This document shows, in pieces, positions 1-9,793 of a stretch of 64,000 nt of DNA. How positions within the stretch are numbered: position 1 is the first letter of the stretch; each line of letters starts with the position of its first letter. Below the pieces are notes generated by a model. It ran no database searches and was not told the DNA's origin. It worked only from the letters and a program-made list of their open reading frames with translations. The stretch is taken from NCBI GenBank assembly GCA_022828125.1, contig JAJEJD010000024.1:1-64000 (forward strand), read 5' to 3'. The translations under genes were made by a program, and so were the position numbers. Source of the stretch: a bacterium. GTDB taxonomy: Bacteria > UBA8248.

Positions 1-108
1 GCCGCGCTTTTTAACCGTCTCCAGCGTCGGGCTGGCGGCGAACGCGGCACTTGCGATTACCGCCACGGCGGCAAACGCGCAAAGTACGGTGAACAGGTGC
101 TTTTTCAT
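1..108 (-). CDS. Amino-acid ABC transporter periplasmic substrate-binding protein, N-terminal fragment (gene runs off window start)
   Basis: Minus-strand ATG at 106-108; reads MKKHLFTVLCAFAAVAVIASAAFAASPTLETVKKRG, a signal peptide followed by the TLxxVKxRG start typical of AapJ-like binding proteins. Confidence 0.6.
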   Translation of the reverse strand, partial: MKKHLFTVLCAFAAVAVIASAAFAASPTLETVKKRG

Positions 109-343
109 CGCAACTCTCCTTCCTCGTGGGCCCTCGCGGGCGTAAAGAAAATGAAGCAACATCCCCGGATGTGTTCGTATGGCGCTACGTAACTCAAAAA
201 TACCACGATGGGGACGTTCTCACAACTTTTTTTCCAAATCTTGGGAGTCGGAAGCGGGGGAGTTTTCAGAAAAAGCAGGGAAAGATGACCGAAAAGCACA
301 CCGACGGAGCTTCATGAGGACATCAGGCATCGTTGCCGGGCTT

Positions 344-631
344 TCAAGCAGATGGGCGAAGTCGAAGACCCAGGGCGCGCATGACCTTGAGAACGGTGGC
401 GAACTCGGGATTCCCCTCGGGAGAAAGCGCCTTGTAGAGGCTCTCCCTGCCCAGGCCGGTCTCGGCGGCGACTTTCGTCATCCCCTTGGCCCGCGCGGCG
501 TCACCCAATGCCGCCGCGATGAGCGCCGGGTCGCCATCCTCGAAAGCCGCTTCGAGGTAGAGAGCGATATCCTCTTTTGTCTTGAGGCGATCCGCCGCAT
601 CCCACGGCTTCGTTTGATTTGTCATTTGCAC
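344..631 (-). CDS. HigA-like putative addiction-module antidote protein (XRE fold)
   Basis: 95 aa; KTKEDIALYLEAAFEDGDPALIAAALGDAARAKGMTKVAAETGLGRESLYKALSPEGNPEFATVLKVMRALGLRL matches the DNA-binding antidote family pattern; no toxin ORF adjacent. Confidence 0.8.
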   Translation of the reverse strand: MQMTNQTKPWDAADRLKTKEDIALYLEAAFEDGDPALIAAALGDAARAKGMTKVAAETGLGRESLYKALSPEGNPEFATVLKVMRALGLRLRPSA

Positions 632-728
632 TTACTCCCATCCTTTTCACACACGAAGACGGGATGCTACCACAACTCCCTCTTCTAGGGGGCTGTTGAA
701 AAAATCTTCGTCAAAGGAGCAACTCCCC

Positions 729-1862
729 CTACTCCCTGATCTTCTCGGTGACGCTGAGCGTCTGCGCGCCGGGGGTGGGAATCCACATGGATTTCTGGCC
801 CTCGCCGCCGCCCACGATAAGGATGAGGGCGTCGGCATGGGTGAGGATGGGCACGGAGGCTTCGGGGTCCGTCCTGTCCACCCAGACGGGAAAGGTCGGG
901 CCTTTCGATTTTCCGCGAACACTCACGTACTTCCAGGGTTTCCTCGCCTTCTCGAAGAGATAGCGCTTCACGTCCGCCTTACTCCAGCCGGCCCGCGCGA
1001 CGTAGGCGGCGTGCTCGGGCGCCATGACGAGGACGGGCTCGCCCTGGGAGGAGAGGTTGTTCCCGCCCAGCGTCGCCATCGAGTCCGCGTAGCCGAACAG
1101 AAGCGCATGGGGTTCGGTGTTGTAGTTGTCCGTGATGCAGTGGGGCGCCTCGCCGCAGGTGAGCGTCACGGTGCTCTCATCGCGCGAGAAGCCGCGCTCG
1201 ACGTGATAAGGCTCCCAGGGGTTCGCGTCCTCGTTCTCGGCGATGCAGTAGGTATATTTCCCGGGATGGGCGTGCTGGGCGCGGTCCACCTCGCCGGGAA
1301 CGGCGCCGCCCAGGTTGATGAGGCAAAGCCTGAGCGCGCGGCCAATCGTCGCGTTCGCCCGCCAGCCGGGGCCGAAAAGGCCGGAGCCTGAGTTGACCTT
1401 AAGGCGCTTGGCGATAGGGCCGTTCACGATGATGAGCGCAGTGGCGGGGTGCGTCGTCGTCTGGCGGTGGCTCAGGCCATAGCGCGGCTTGGTAATTGCG
1501 GAGACGGCTGCGACGACGACGGGCAGGTATTCCGGCGCGCAGCCGGCCATCACGGCGTTCACCGCAACCGCGCGGGCCGTCGCCACCCCCATGAGGGGAG
1601 GAACCTCTGCGATTTCCTCATCCGGATCGCCCGCCCAGCCGGACAGCAGACCCTCCACGCGCTCGCGCGTGGGCGGGATGACGGGCAGCCCGTCCGTCCA
1701 GCCGCGCTCGTAGAAATAGGCGTTCATCTCATCGAGGGAGCCCGTGACCGGCAAAACCCGCCTGCCCGCCTCCAGAGAGGGGTTTTCGATGTTACCGGCC
1801 AACTTCCGCCTCCCCCTATTTCGGGCAAAGATTCCGAGGACCCCTGAACTTCTTCTCGGCAT
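729..1862 (-). CDS. Conserved protein found beside UGSC-family proteins (YERGWTDGLPVIPPT family)
   Basis: 377 aa ORF; ...MNAYFYERGWTDGLPVIPPTRERVEGLL...; the ORF 5' end overlaps the UGSC gene so the true start is probably further in (about 1720-1800). Confidence 0.6.
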   Translation of the reverse strand: MPRRSSGVLGIFARNRGRRKLAGNIENPSLEAGRRVLPVTGSLDEMNAYFYERGWTDGLPVIPPTRERVEGLLSGWAGDPDEEIAEVPPLMGVATARAVAVNAVMAGCAPEYLPVVVAAVSAITKPRYGLSHRQTTTHPATALIIVNGPIAKRLKVNSGSGLFGPGWRANATIGRALRLCLINLGGAVPGEVDRAQHAHPGKYTYCIAENEDANPWEPYHVERGFSRDESTVTLTCGEAPHCITDNYNTEPHALLFGYADSMATLGGNNLSSQGEPVLVMAPEHAAYVARAGWSKADVKRYLFEKARKPWKYVSVRGKSKGPTFPVWVDRTDPEASVPILTHADALILIVGGGEGQKSMWIPTPGAQTLSVTEKIRE

Positions 1863-2421
1863 ACTCGGACCGGAGTTTCGCGGGGTCGCCCGTGAGCGCG
1901 CGTATGACTTCCGCCACGACGGCGTCCGCCTTGGGATGAAGCGCTTCTCTCGAAGAAGCAGCCAGAGGGTGGTCCATCTCGACGACGGGCAGGCCGCCGT
2001 AGCCCTGCCTGCGCGCTATCGCGCGGCCGCTGTGGCTGAAGCCCCGGCTCACGATGACGCAGGCGGGTCTTCCCAGCCGCTCGAGCCGGACCGCGTCGCG
2101 GACACTCCACGACGTGGAGGAGCCTCAGTGCCCCACGCCGACCAGCACGGCGTCGCAGCGCGCGCTCAATTCTTCGAGAATTTCAGGGGATGCCGCCTGG
2201 GCGAGGTGATGCTTCCGGCGCTGGACGACTTCCGTGATTTCAAAGGATTCCCGAAGCCTGTCGCGCACCCTGTCCAGCACCCAGTCGGAGAACTCCTTGT
2301 TGTTCTCGAGTATCCCGAGAGTAGCACCCTCCAGCGTCTCCGGTCTGGGATTCAGGGCCTCATCCGGTATCCTGGGGATGCCCGCGGGGGAGATGACCTC
2401 GGCGAATATCTCGTCATTCAT
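1816..2421 (-). CDS. UGSC-family (seleno)protein, read through in-frame TGA at 2125-2127 as Sec
   Basis: ORFs 2125..2421 and 1816..2052 share one frame: ...SARCDAVLVGVGH-U-GSSTSWSVRDAVRLERLGRPACVIVSRGFSHSG...; 201 aa including Sec. Codons between the ORFs checked by hand with no other stop. Confidence 0.75.
2105..2119 (-). promoter_or_regulatory. Candidate bacterial SECIS-like hairpin just downstream of the UGA
   Basis: mRNA sense: UGA-GGCUC-CUCCAC-GUC-GUGGAG; perfect 6-bp stem with a G-starting loop about 12 nt after the UGA. Confidence 0.4.
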
Positions 2422-2440
2422 CGGATGCTCCCGGTCCGCG

Positions 2441-3247
2441 CTACCTGCCCGTGAAGACGGGCTTTCTCTTCTCCATGAACGCGGTGCGGCCTTCCTTGTA
2501 ATCAGCGCTGTCGAAGCATTCTTTCGAGAGCCTGGCGATCATGTCGAAATCTCGATCGGCGCCGTCTTTCACTACCTCGCCGATGGTGAGCTTGGACGCC
2601 TTGACCGAAAGCGGCGCGTTGTTCGCGATGGTGGAGGCCATGTCCACCACGTAATTCTCCAACTCATCCACGGGCACTACTTCGTTCACCAGCCCGATCT
2701 CGAGCGCCTTCGCCGCCGGGAGGCGCCTGGCCGTGAAAAGAATCTCCTTCGCCTTCGCGGGCCCCACGAGGTCGACGAGTTGCTTCAGGTTGTCGAAACC
2801 GTAGGCGATGCCCAGCCGCCCGGCGGGGATGCCGAACTGCGAATCGTCCGCCGCGACCCGGATGTCGGCGTTCAGCGCGATTCCCAGCCCGCCGCCCAGG
2901 CAATAGCCTCGGATCATGGCGATGAGGGGCTTTTTCATGCTCACCATGATCTCCTTGGCTTCTTCGGATATGCGCGTGTATTCGGCGGCCTGCTCGGCGT
3001 TGCTCCTGTTCTTCGCGAACTGCGAGATGTCCGCACCCGAGACGAACGCCCTGTCGCCCGCGCCCTTCATCACCACGACGCGGATGTCGCCGTCCGCCTC
3101 GTAATTCTCGAGTATCTCGGCAATGGCTCCCCACATCTCGAGCGAGAGCGCGTTTCTGCGTTCGGGGTTGTTGAAGATCATCCAGCCGATTCCGCCGTCC
3201 ACCTCGAAAGCCATCTTCTCCGTCGATAACTGCATTCCACACTCCAT
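2441..3247 (-). CDS. Enoyl-CoA hydratase/isomerase family protein
   Basis: Crotonase signature VSGADISQF...KKPLIAMIRGYCLGGGLGIALNADIRVAADDSQFGIPAGRLGI. Confidence 0.9.
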   Translation of the reverse strand: MECGMQLSTEKMAFEVDGGIGWMIFNNPERRNALSLEMWGAIAEILENYEADGDIRVVVMKGAGDRAFVSGADISQFAKNRSNAEQAAEYTRISEEAKEIMVSMKKPLIAMIRGYCLGGGLGIALNADIRVAADDSQFGIPAGRLGIAYGFDNLKQLVDLVGPAKAKEILFTARRLPAAKALEIGLVNEVVPVDELENYVVDMASTIANNAPLSVKASKLTIGEVVKDGADRDFDMIARLSKECFDSADYKEGRTAFMEKRKPVFTGR

Positions 3248-3279
3248 ACGCTGCGCCCCCCGAAGGGGCAGGGTTGTTC

Positions 3280-4467
3280 CTAGACGATGCCCTCATCGCG
3301 CAATTCATCTATCGCGTCCGCATCGTAGCCCAGATTCTTCAAAATCTCTTCGGTATGCTCGCCCACCTCGGGCGTCGCGTTTCGCATCTTCTGCGGCGTG
3401 CGCGTGAGCTTGACCGCCTGACCCACGATCTTTATCGGCCCCATCTCGGGGTGCTCGACCTCGGGCGACATGTTCAGCCCCTTGACCTGGGGGTCGGCGA
3501 ACGTCTTGTCCACCGTGTAGATGGGCCCGCAGGGGATTCCCGCCTCGTTCAGTATCTCGATCCACTCCGCACCCCGCTTCGCCCGTGTCCGATTGTTGAT
3601 GGTCTCGTGCAGGGCCTCCTTGTTCTCGAAGCGCTTCGGCACACTCGAATAGTCGGGATTCTCGAGGAGTTCGGGCATCTCCAGAGCGCCCACGAGGCGC
3701 TCCCAGAGATGCTGGGGGCCGGACTGGATGATGATCCGCCCGTCCGCGGTCTCGAAGACGCCCGCCGGCAAGAACGTGGGATGGTTGTTCCCCTGCTGGT
3801 TGGGCACGTCCTCGAAAAGCAGGTATCTCGCGGCCTGGAAATCCATCATCTGAATCTGGGCTTCGAGAAGCGAGGTGTGCACCCATTGCCCCTCGCCCGA
3901 GACTTCGCGCTCGAGCAGGGCGATCATAATCCCCTGCGCGAGCATGAAGCCCGCAGACAGATCGGCGAGCGGAATGCCCACACGCATGGGGCCGTCTCCC
4001 GGCTTGCCGGTGACGGACATGAGGCCGCTCAGCCCCTGGGCTGTCATGTCCAGCCCCGGCCGCTTGCTGTAAGGTCCCTCCTGCCCGAAGCCCGAGATGC
4101 TCCCGTAGACGATGCGCGGGTTGACCGCGCGACAGGCCTCGTAGTCCACGCCCAGGCGGTGCTTCACGTCGGGCCGGTAGTTCTCGATCACCACGTCGGC
4201 GCCTTCCACCATGCGGAAGAAAATCTCGCGGCCTTTTTCCTCGCGCAGGTTGAGGGTCATGCCTCTTTTGTTGCGGTGTAAGTTCTGCGCCTCATAGCCG
4301 CCCCGGGGCTGGGCCATGTTGTCGGAAAAGCCGCTCGCGGGGGGCGCTTCTATCTTGATGACGTCGGCCCCCCAGTCCGCGAACTGGCGAACCGCCGTGG
4401 GGCCGGCCCGCGCGCGGGTGAGATCGAGCACCTTGAAGCGGGAAAGGGGTAGTGAATGATTCTGCAC
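3280..4467 (-). CDS. CoA transferase family III (CaiB/BaiF)
   Basis: 395 aa; FKVLDLTRARAGPTAVRQFADWGADVIKIEAP...RNKRGMTLNLREEKGREIF...DVVIENYRPDV. Confidence 0.92.
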   Translation of the reverse strand: MQNHSLPLSRFKVLDLTRARAGPTAVRQFADWGADVIKIEAPPASGFSDNMAQPRGGYEAQNLHRNKRGMTLNLREEKGREIFFRMVEGADVVIENYRPDVKHRLGVDYEACRAVNPRIVYGSISGFGQEGPYSKRPGLDMTAQGLSGLMSVTGKPGDGPMRVGIPLADLSAGFMLAQGIMIALLEREVSGEGQWVHTSLLEAQIQMMDFQAARYLLFEDVPNQQGNNHPTFLPAGVFETADGRIIIQSGPQHLWERLVGALEMPELLENPDYSSVPKRFENKEALHETINNRTRAKRGAEWIEILNEAGIPCGPIYTVDKTFADPQVKGLNMSPEVEHPEMGPIKIVGQAVKLTRTPQKMRNATPEVGEHTEEILKNLGYDADAIDELRDEGIV

Positions 4468-4634
4468 GAACGCACTCCTGTGAAAAAAATCAAACGATTC
4501 GAGAATATGGGAGATTCATCCGCCCGTAAGGTAACAGAATCGAGCGGGTTTGCGCACTGCGGGCGTCGATGAATTTCATCATTTCAGGATGCGCTTCGCC
4601 ACAGGCTCAAGGAAGCAACTAAAGGAGAGTTCCA

Positions 4635-4711
<77 letters not shown>

Positions 4712-4798
4712 ATGAGGCCGCAAGCCTATCACAATCCAATCTCGTGCTGGAACCTGGGGGAATCCGGAAATGATGCCGGGCCGAGGGGCCCGCGCGCG

Positions 4799-7048
4799 TC
4801 AGGCGGGCGCCGGCTGGGGCGTTTGCCCTTTTCGCCTGTTGTGCTGATACCAGTACAAGGCGGCGAAAATCGCCACCGCGATGAGTTGGACCACGGGGCG
4901 CGGGCCGCCGGTGAAATCCGTGATGAGCGAGGGTCTGAACGCCGAGACGCACACCACCATCAAGATCGCCCGTTCGCCCCAGTTGCAGTTATCGGCGAAA
5001 TAGCCCTGAAGCGCGGACGCGAAGGCGAACATCGCCGCCAGAGAGACGAAACACACCCAGGCGATTTTGAGAACATCGTTGATCCAGATGATCTCGCCCT
5101 TGGGGCCGACGCCCTGCATCATCAGGAGTTCCAGGTTGTAGATGAACACGAACGGCAGCACGGCGGTCCGCAGGTCGTAGACGAAGCCCTGCACGCCCGT
5201 CTGGATGGGGTCGGACTTGGCTATCGCCGAGGCGGCGAACGCGGCGAGACCCACGGGCGGCGTGTCGTCGGCCAGGATGCCGAAATAAAAGACGAACAGA
5301 TGGGCCGCGAGCAGCGGCACCACGAGGCCCGCCTTGCCGCCCAGGCTCACGATGACGGGCGCGGTGAGCGTCGCCATGACGATGTAGTTCGCCGTCGTGG
5401 GCAGGCCCATCCCCAGGACGAGGGAGCATATCGCGGTGAGCAGGAGCATGAGCACCACGTTGCCCAGGGAGACGATTTCGATGAGTTCGATGAAGCGGCC
5501 GCTGAGACCGGTGAGGGTGACGGTACCGACGATGATGCCCGCCGCCGCCGTCGCTACGCCGATGCCCATCATGTTCTTGGCCCCGGCCATCATCCCCTGC
5601 CACACGTCGCCGAAGCTCTGGCCGAAGCCGGAGAGCACTCCGTCCCACAAGCGCTCTTCGAGTTCCTTGAAATGTGCCTCGCCGAACAACTCCCGCAGGT
5701 GGGCGACGCCCTTCTCGCGCTTCATGTCGCCCAGGACGTATATGGTGTTCTGCATGGGACGCTGGACGACGATGATCGCCATGGTCAGCAGGATCGCGTT
5801 GAACGCCGAAGCTACCGCCGACATGCGCAGGATGACGAGCGTGTAGATGAGCGCCAGGATGGGAACGACATAGTGGATGCCGCTGATGAGCGTGTGCCAG
5901 AACGAGGGCAGTTCATCCTCCCTGAGCGGCCTCAGGTTCAGCTTGAGCGCTTCCAAGTGAACGACATAGAAAAGGGCGATGTAAGACAGCAGGGCCGGCA
6001 GTATGGCGGCGCGCACCACGTCGAGATACGCCAATCCCAGGAATTCCGCCATGATGAACGCGGCGGCGCCCATGACCGGCGGCATGAGCTGTCCGTTCGT
6101 GCTCGCGCCCACCTCCACGGCGCCCGCCTTGTAAGGGGGCAGGCCGACCTTTTTCATCAGCGGGATCGTGAAGGTTCCCGTCGTCGCCACGTTCGCGATG
6201 GAAGAACCCGAGACCAGCCCCGTCATGCCCGAGGCGACCACGGCCGCCTTGGCGGGCCCGCCCCGGAAGCGGCCCAGGGCCGCGAAGGCCACCTGCACGA
6301 AGTAGTTCGCCGCACCCGCCTTGTCGAGTAGCGAGCCGAAAAGCACGAAGAGGAACACGAAGCTCGTCGACACGCCGATGGGCACGCCCCAGATGCCGCT
6401 GTCGCTCAGATACATGTGGTCCACCACGAATTCGAGCGGAACGCCCGGATGCGCGATGAACGAGGGCATGTAGGGTCCTACGAAGCAATAGAGCAAAAAC
6501 AAGATGGCGAGAGTCGGCAATGCCGGTCCGAGCGCGCGGCGCGCAGCCTCCAGAAGCAGAACGACGAGAATCGCCCCCACGATGACGTCGCGCTGGATGG
6601 GGAGACCCGAGCGCTGGATGATGTTCACATAGTCCCAGGCCATGTAGAACGCGCCCAGCCCTGCGAGGATCGCGAGTGCGTAGTCGTACCAGGGTATGAC
6701 CTCGCGCGTGGAGCGCTGGGGCCGCATGAAGCCGGGGAAAAGCTGGATCGACATGCGTTGAACCCAGCCCTCGCCCGGTGTTTTCGTTCCCGGGAAGGCG
6801 AGATAGACCATCGTGATGGCGAAGGTGAGATGGATGCTTCTGGCGATGATGGAGTTCAGGGGGGTGTAGGCGATGTAGAGCTGAAAACAGGACCAGGAGA
6901 TCGCCAGAATCGATACGAGCCAAGCCGTCAGGTTCTTGGGCTGCCTTCCGCCGGATTCCGCTTCGGCGGCGATTTCCTCCGCTGCCCGCTTCGATTCCTC
7001 GTCAATCGCATCACTCAAGGCGTCTGCGGAATCACCCGGCTCGCTCAT
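4799..7048 (-). CDS. TRAP transporter permease, fused small and large subunits (4TM/12TM)
   Basis: 749 aa multi-pass protein; GSGSSIANVATTG-type and MGLPTTANYIVMATLTAP motifs; adjacent to TAXI receptor. Confidence 0.92.
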   Translation of the reverse strand: MSEPGDSADALSDAIDEESKRAAEEIAAEAESGGRQPKNLTAWLVSILAISWSCFQLYIAYTPLNSIIARSIHLTFAITMVYLAFPGTKTPGEGWVQRMSIQLFPGFMRPQRSTREVIPWYDYALAILAGLGAFYMAWDYVNIIQRSGLPIQRDVIVGAILVVLLLEAARRALGPALPTLAILFLLYCFVGPYMPSFIAHPGVPLEFVVDHMYLSDSGIWGVPIGVSTSFVFLFVLFGSLLDKAGAANYFVQVAFAALGRFRGGPAKAAVVASGMTGLVSGSSIANVATTGTFTIPLMKKVGLPPYKAGAVEVGASTNGQLMPPVMGAAAFIMAEFLGLAYLDVVRAAILPALLSYIALFYVVHLEALKLNLRPLREDELPSFWHTLISGIHYVVPILALIYTLVILRMSAVASAFNAILLTMAIIVVQRPMQNTIYVLGDMKREKGVAHLRELFGEAHFKELEERLWDGVLSGFGQSFGDVWQGMMAGAKNMMGIGVATAAAGIIVGTVTLTGLSGRFIELIEIVSLGNVVLMLLLTAICSLVLGMGLPTTANYIVMATLTAPVIVSLGGKAGLVVPLLAAHLFVFYFGILADDTPPVGLAAFAASAIAKSDPIQTGVQGFVYDLRTAVLPFVFIYNLELLMMQGVGPKGEIIWINDVLKIAWVCFVSLAAMFAFASALQGYFADNCNWGERAILMVVCVSAFRPSLITDFTGGPRPVVQLIAVAIFAALYWYQHNRRKGQTPQPAPA

Positions 7049-7164
7049 TCAATCGCCCCTCAAACGTTTACCCCACTTCATGAAAGAATGAAACTCGAAT
7101 CACCACACGAAGCCGGGGGCGTGCGGCCCCCGGCCCATGTGGTAGACGTTCGTCCGAAATTACA

Positions 7165-8133
7165 CTACTTCATCAAGCCTTTTTCCTTGTAATAACGCGT
7201 GGCGCCCGGATGGAAGGGAGCCGAGAGGCCCCCGAGCATGTCTTTCTTCGTCAGGTACTTGAACGCCGCGTGCGTGGTGCGGAACTGGTCGAGATTGTCG
7301 AAGATGGTCTTCACGACGTTGTAGACCACGTCGTTGGGCTGATTTTTACCGGTCACGAAAGTGGCCTTCACCGCGTAAGTCGGCACGTCCTTGTCGACGC
7401 CCTTGTAGATGCCGCCCGGGATGTTCGTCATCACGTAGTAGGGCTTGCCGGCCACCAGATCCATGATGCCCTTGGCATTCAGGGGAATCATGCGGATCGC
7501 CGTGCTGTTGGAGATTTCGAGGCCGCCGCCCCAGGGGTTGCCCACGGTATAGAAGAACGCGTCGATCTTCTTGTCCACCAGCGCGCGGCTCGCCCCGCCC
7601 TGCTGCAGACCCTCGGCTTTGATGTCCTTGTTCATGTCGATGCCGTAGATCTTCAGGATGTCCGTCGCGTTTCCGCGCTGGCCGGAACCGGGGTTGCCGA
7701 TGTTGACCCGGCGTCCCTTGATGTCCGACACCTTCATGATGCCCGAATCCGCGCGCGCGACGAGCATGACGGTCTCCGGATGCACGCTGAAGACGCTGCG
7801 CAGGCCTTTGAAGGCTTTGCCCTTCCAGTCGGCCGCGCCGTTATACGCCTGCCAGTTCCTGTCGGACTGGGCGACGCCGAAGTTCAGCAGACCGCGCTTG
7901 ATGGCGTTGATGTTGAACACCGAACCCAGCGCGGGACGGCCGATGCAATTGTAACCCTGGCCCTTCAGTTTCTGGTTCACCAGCTTGCAGACGTTGAGAG
8001 CCACCTGATAGTAGACGCCCGTGGTGGAGCCGCCGCCGACCACGAGGAATTTCGCGGCGCTCGCCGGAACCGCCGCTCCCGCCAGCGAAATCGCCACGAC
8101 GGAAGCGAGTATAAATTTCATTGTCCTTTTCAT
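7165..8133 (-). CDS. TAXI-family TRAP transporter solute-binding protein
   Basis: MKRTMKFILASVVAISLAGAAVPASAAKFLVVGGGSTTGVYYQVALNVCKLVN; signal peptide and TAXI N-terminus. Confidence 0.9.
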   Translation of the reverse strand: MKRTMKFILASVVAISLAGAAVPASAAKFLVVGGGSTTGVYYQVALNVCKLVNQKLKGQGYNCIGRPALGSVFNINAIKRGLLNFGVAQSDRNWQAYNGAADWKGKAFKGLRSVFSVHPETVMLVARADSGIMKVSDIKGRRVNIGNPGSGQRGNATDILKIYGIDMNKDIKAEGLQQGGASRALVDKKIDAFFYTVGNPWGGGLEISNSTAIRMIPLNAKGIMDLVAGKPYYVMTNIPGGIYKGVDKDVPTYAVKATFVTGKNQPNDVVYNVVKTIFDNLDQFRTTHAAFKYLTKKDMLGGLSAPFHPGATRYYKEKGLMK

Positions 8134-8441
8134 CGCGTATTCTCCTTGAGTGAGGTGAGGTGGATAATAGACTTGCCGTGCATGAACAATGAGCGTTTCC
8201 TCTGTTTCAACGGCACCCAAGAGTGTCCTTATGGATGGCGATTCCTAGGGAAAACCTCTAAATTTCGGCATTTGCCGATTCATTGTTCTCGGAATGATTG
8301 CCCAATCCAAGGATAATGAGCGAAAAACTCGATGTCAACAGGAAACTAAATTTCAGCAGGTCATTTCCAGCGATTTGGGGTATTCTCATCGACTGAAAAA
8401 TCACTTGTTTTTCTTATTGTTATTATTTTCGAGGTCGGAGG

Positions 8442-9650
8442 ATGAACCAAACAACCTGGGACGTCATCGTCATCGGAGGCGGCATACTCGGGCTTTCCAC
8501 CGCCATGGAGATCACCCGACGCCACCCGCGCAAGCGCGTGCTCGTCCTCGAGAAAGAAGCCGAGGTCGGCCGCCACCAATCGCTCCACAACAGCGGCGTG
8601 ATCCACGCGGGGCTCTACTACCGCCCCGGCTCGCTCAAGGCGAAGACCTGCGTAGAGGGCGCGGCCGCCATGGTGCGCTTCGCGCGAGAACACGGGGTCG
8701 ACCACGAAATCTGCGGCAAGGTGGTCGTCGCTACCGAGGAGGCGGAAATCCCCCGCCTGGAGGAACTGCGCCGCCGGGGCGCGGCGAACGGCATCGAGAA
8801 CATCAAGGTTCTGGGGCCGGAGGAACTCCGCGAGTTCGAACCCCACGCCCGGGGCGTCAAGGCGCTTCGGGTGCCTTCCACCGGCATCATCGACTACGGC
8901 GGCGTCGTGCGCGCCTACGCCCGCATCGTCACCGAGGGGGGACAGCGCATACAGACCGAAGCGCAAGTCACCGGCATCGCCGCCTCGAAAGGAGAAAAAC
9001 GCGTCGAGACGACGGCGGGGGATTTCGGCTGTAAACTCATCGTCAACTGCGCAGGGCTTTACGCCGACAGGGTCGCCAGGCTCGCGGGCGGCGCGCCGCC
9101 GATGAAGATCGTGCCCTTCCGGGGCGAGTACTACGAACTCGCCCCCGAGCGCCGCTCGCTCGTCAATAGCCTCATCTACCCGGTGCCCGACCCGGCGTTT
9201 CCTTTTCTGGGGGTGCACTTCACCCGCCGCGTGGACGGGAGCGTCGAAGCCGGGCCGAACGCCGTTTTGGCCTATATGCGGGAGGGTTATACGAAGACCC
9301 GAATCGACCCCTACGATCTCTTCGAGACGCTCACCTACCCCGGCTTCCTGCGGCTGGCGCTTAAATACTGGAGGACGGGGCTGGGCGAGATGGTCCGCTC
9401 GGTCAGCAAATCCGCCTTCACGCGCGCGCTGCAAAAACTCATGCCCGAAATTCGTGAATCGGACCTCGTTCCCGCCGGAGCAGGCGTTCGCGCGCAGGCG
9501 GTGGACCGCGAAGGCGGGCTGCTCGATGACTTCTCCATCATGCGGACCGAGGGCGCGGTCCACGTGTGCAACGCCCCCTCGCCGGGGGCGACGGCATCGC
9601 TGATGATAGGCCGCGCCATCGCAGACATGGCGGATGAGATGGAAGGCTGA
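8442..9650 (+). CDS. lhgO: L-2-hydroxyglutarate oxidase / FAD-dependent oxidoreductase
   Basis: DVIVIGGGILGLSTAMEITRRHPRKRVLVLEKEAEVGRHQSLHNSGVIHAGLYYRPGSLKAKTCVEG matches the LhgO signature. Confidence 0.88.
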   Translation: MNQTTWDVIVIGGGILGLSTAMEITRRHPRKRVLVLEKEAEVGRHQSLHNSGVIHAGLYYRPGSLKAKTCVEGAAAMVRFAREHGVDHEICGKVVVATEEAEIPRLEELRRRGAANGIENIKVLGPEELREFEPHARGVKALRVPSTGIIDYGGVVRAYARIVTEGGQRIQTEAQVTGIAASKGEKRVETTAGDFGCKLIVNCAGLYADRVARLAGGAPPMKIVPFRGEYYELAPERRSLVNSLIYPVPDPAFPFLGVHFTRRVDGSVEAGPNAVLAYMREGYTKTRIDPYDLFETLTYPGFLRLALKYWRTGLGEMVRSVSKSAFTRALQKLMPEIRESDLVPAGAGVRAQAVDREGGLLDDFSIMRTEGAVHVCNAPSPGATASLMIGRAIADMADEMEG

Positions 9651-9663
9651 ACCCTGCTTTTGC

Positions 9664-9718
9664 AGGGACAACCCCCCGTGGTTGTCCCTCGTCAGGACAG
9701 GCGCGGGGGCCTGTCCCT
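9664..9718. repeat. Two consecutive REP-like palindromes
   Basis: AGGGACAACC-CCCCGT-GGTTGTCCCT and AGGACAGG-CGCGGGGG-CCTGTCCCT downstream of lhgO. Confidence 0.7.
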
Positions 9719-9793
9719 ACGGATGGTCAAACCGACAAATGCGGGAGAGTTGTGGCAGAAGATGGGGAAATTGGTCTTTTGTAGGGGCTTTTT

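Noticed and set aside
179-688. 169-aa plus ORF at window start
   Set aside because: Overlaps antisense to the antidote gene and has no family resemblance
1816-2421. Interpretation as a nonsense-mutated pseudogene or frameshift
   Set aside because: Both halves are in the same frame, the only interruption is TGA at the family's Sec position, and conserved sequence continues on both sides
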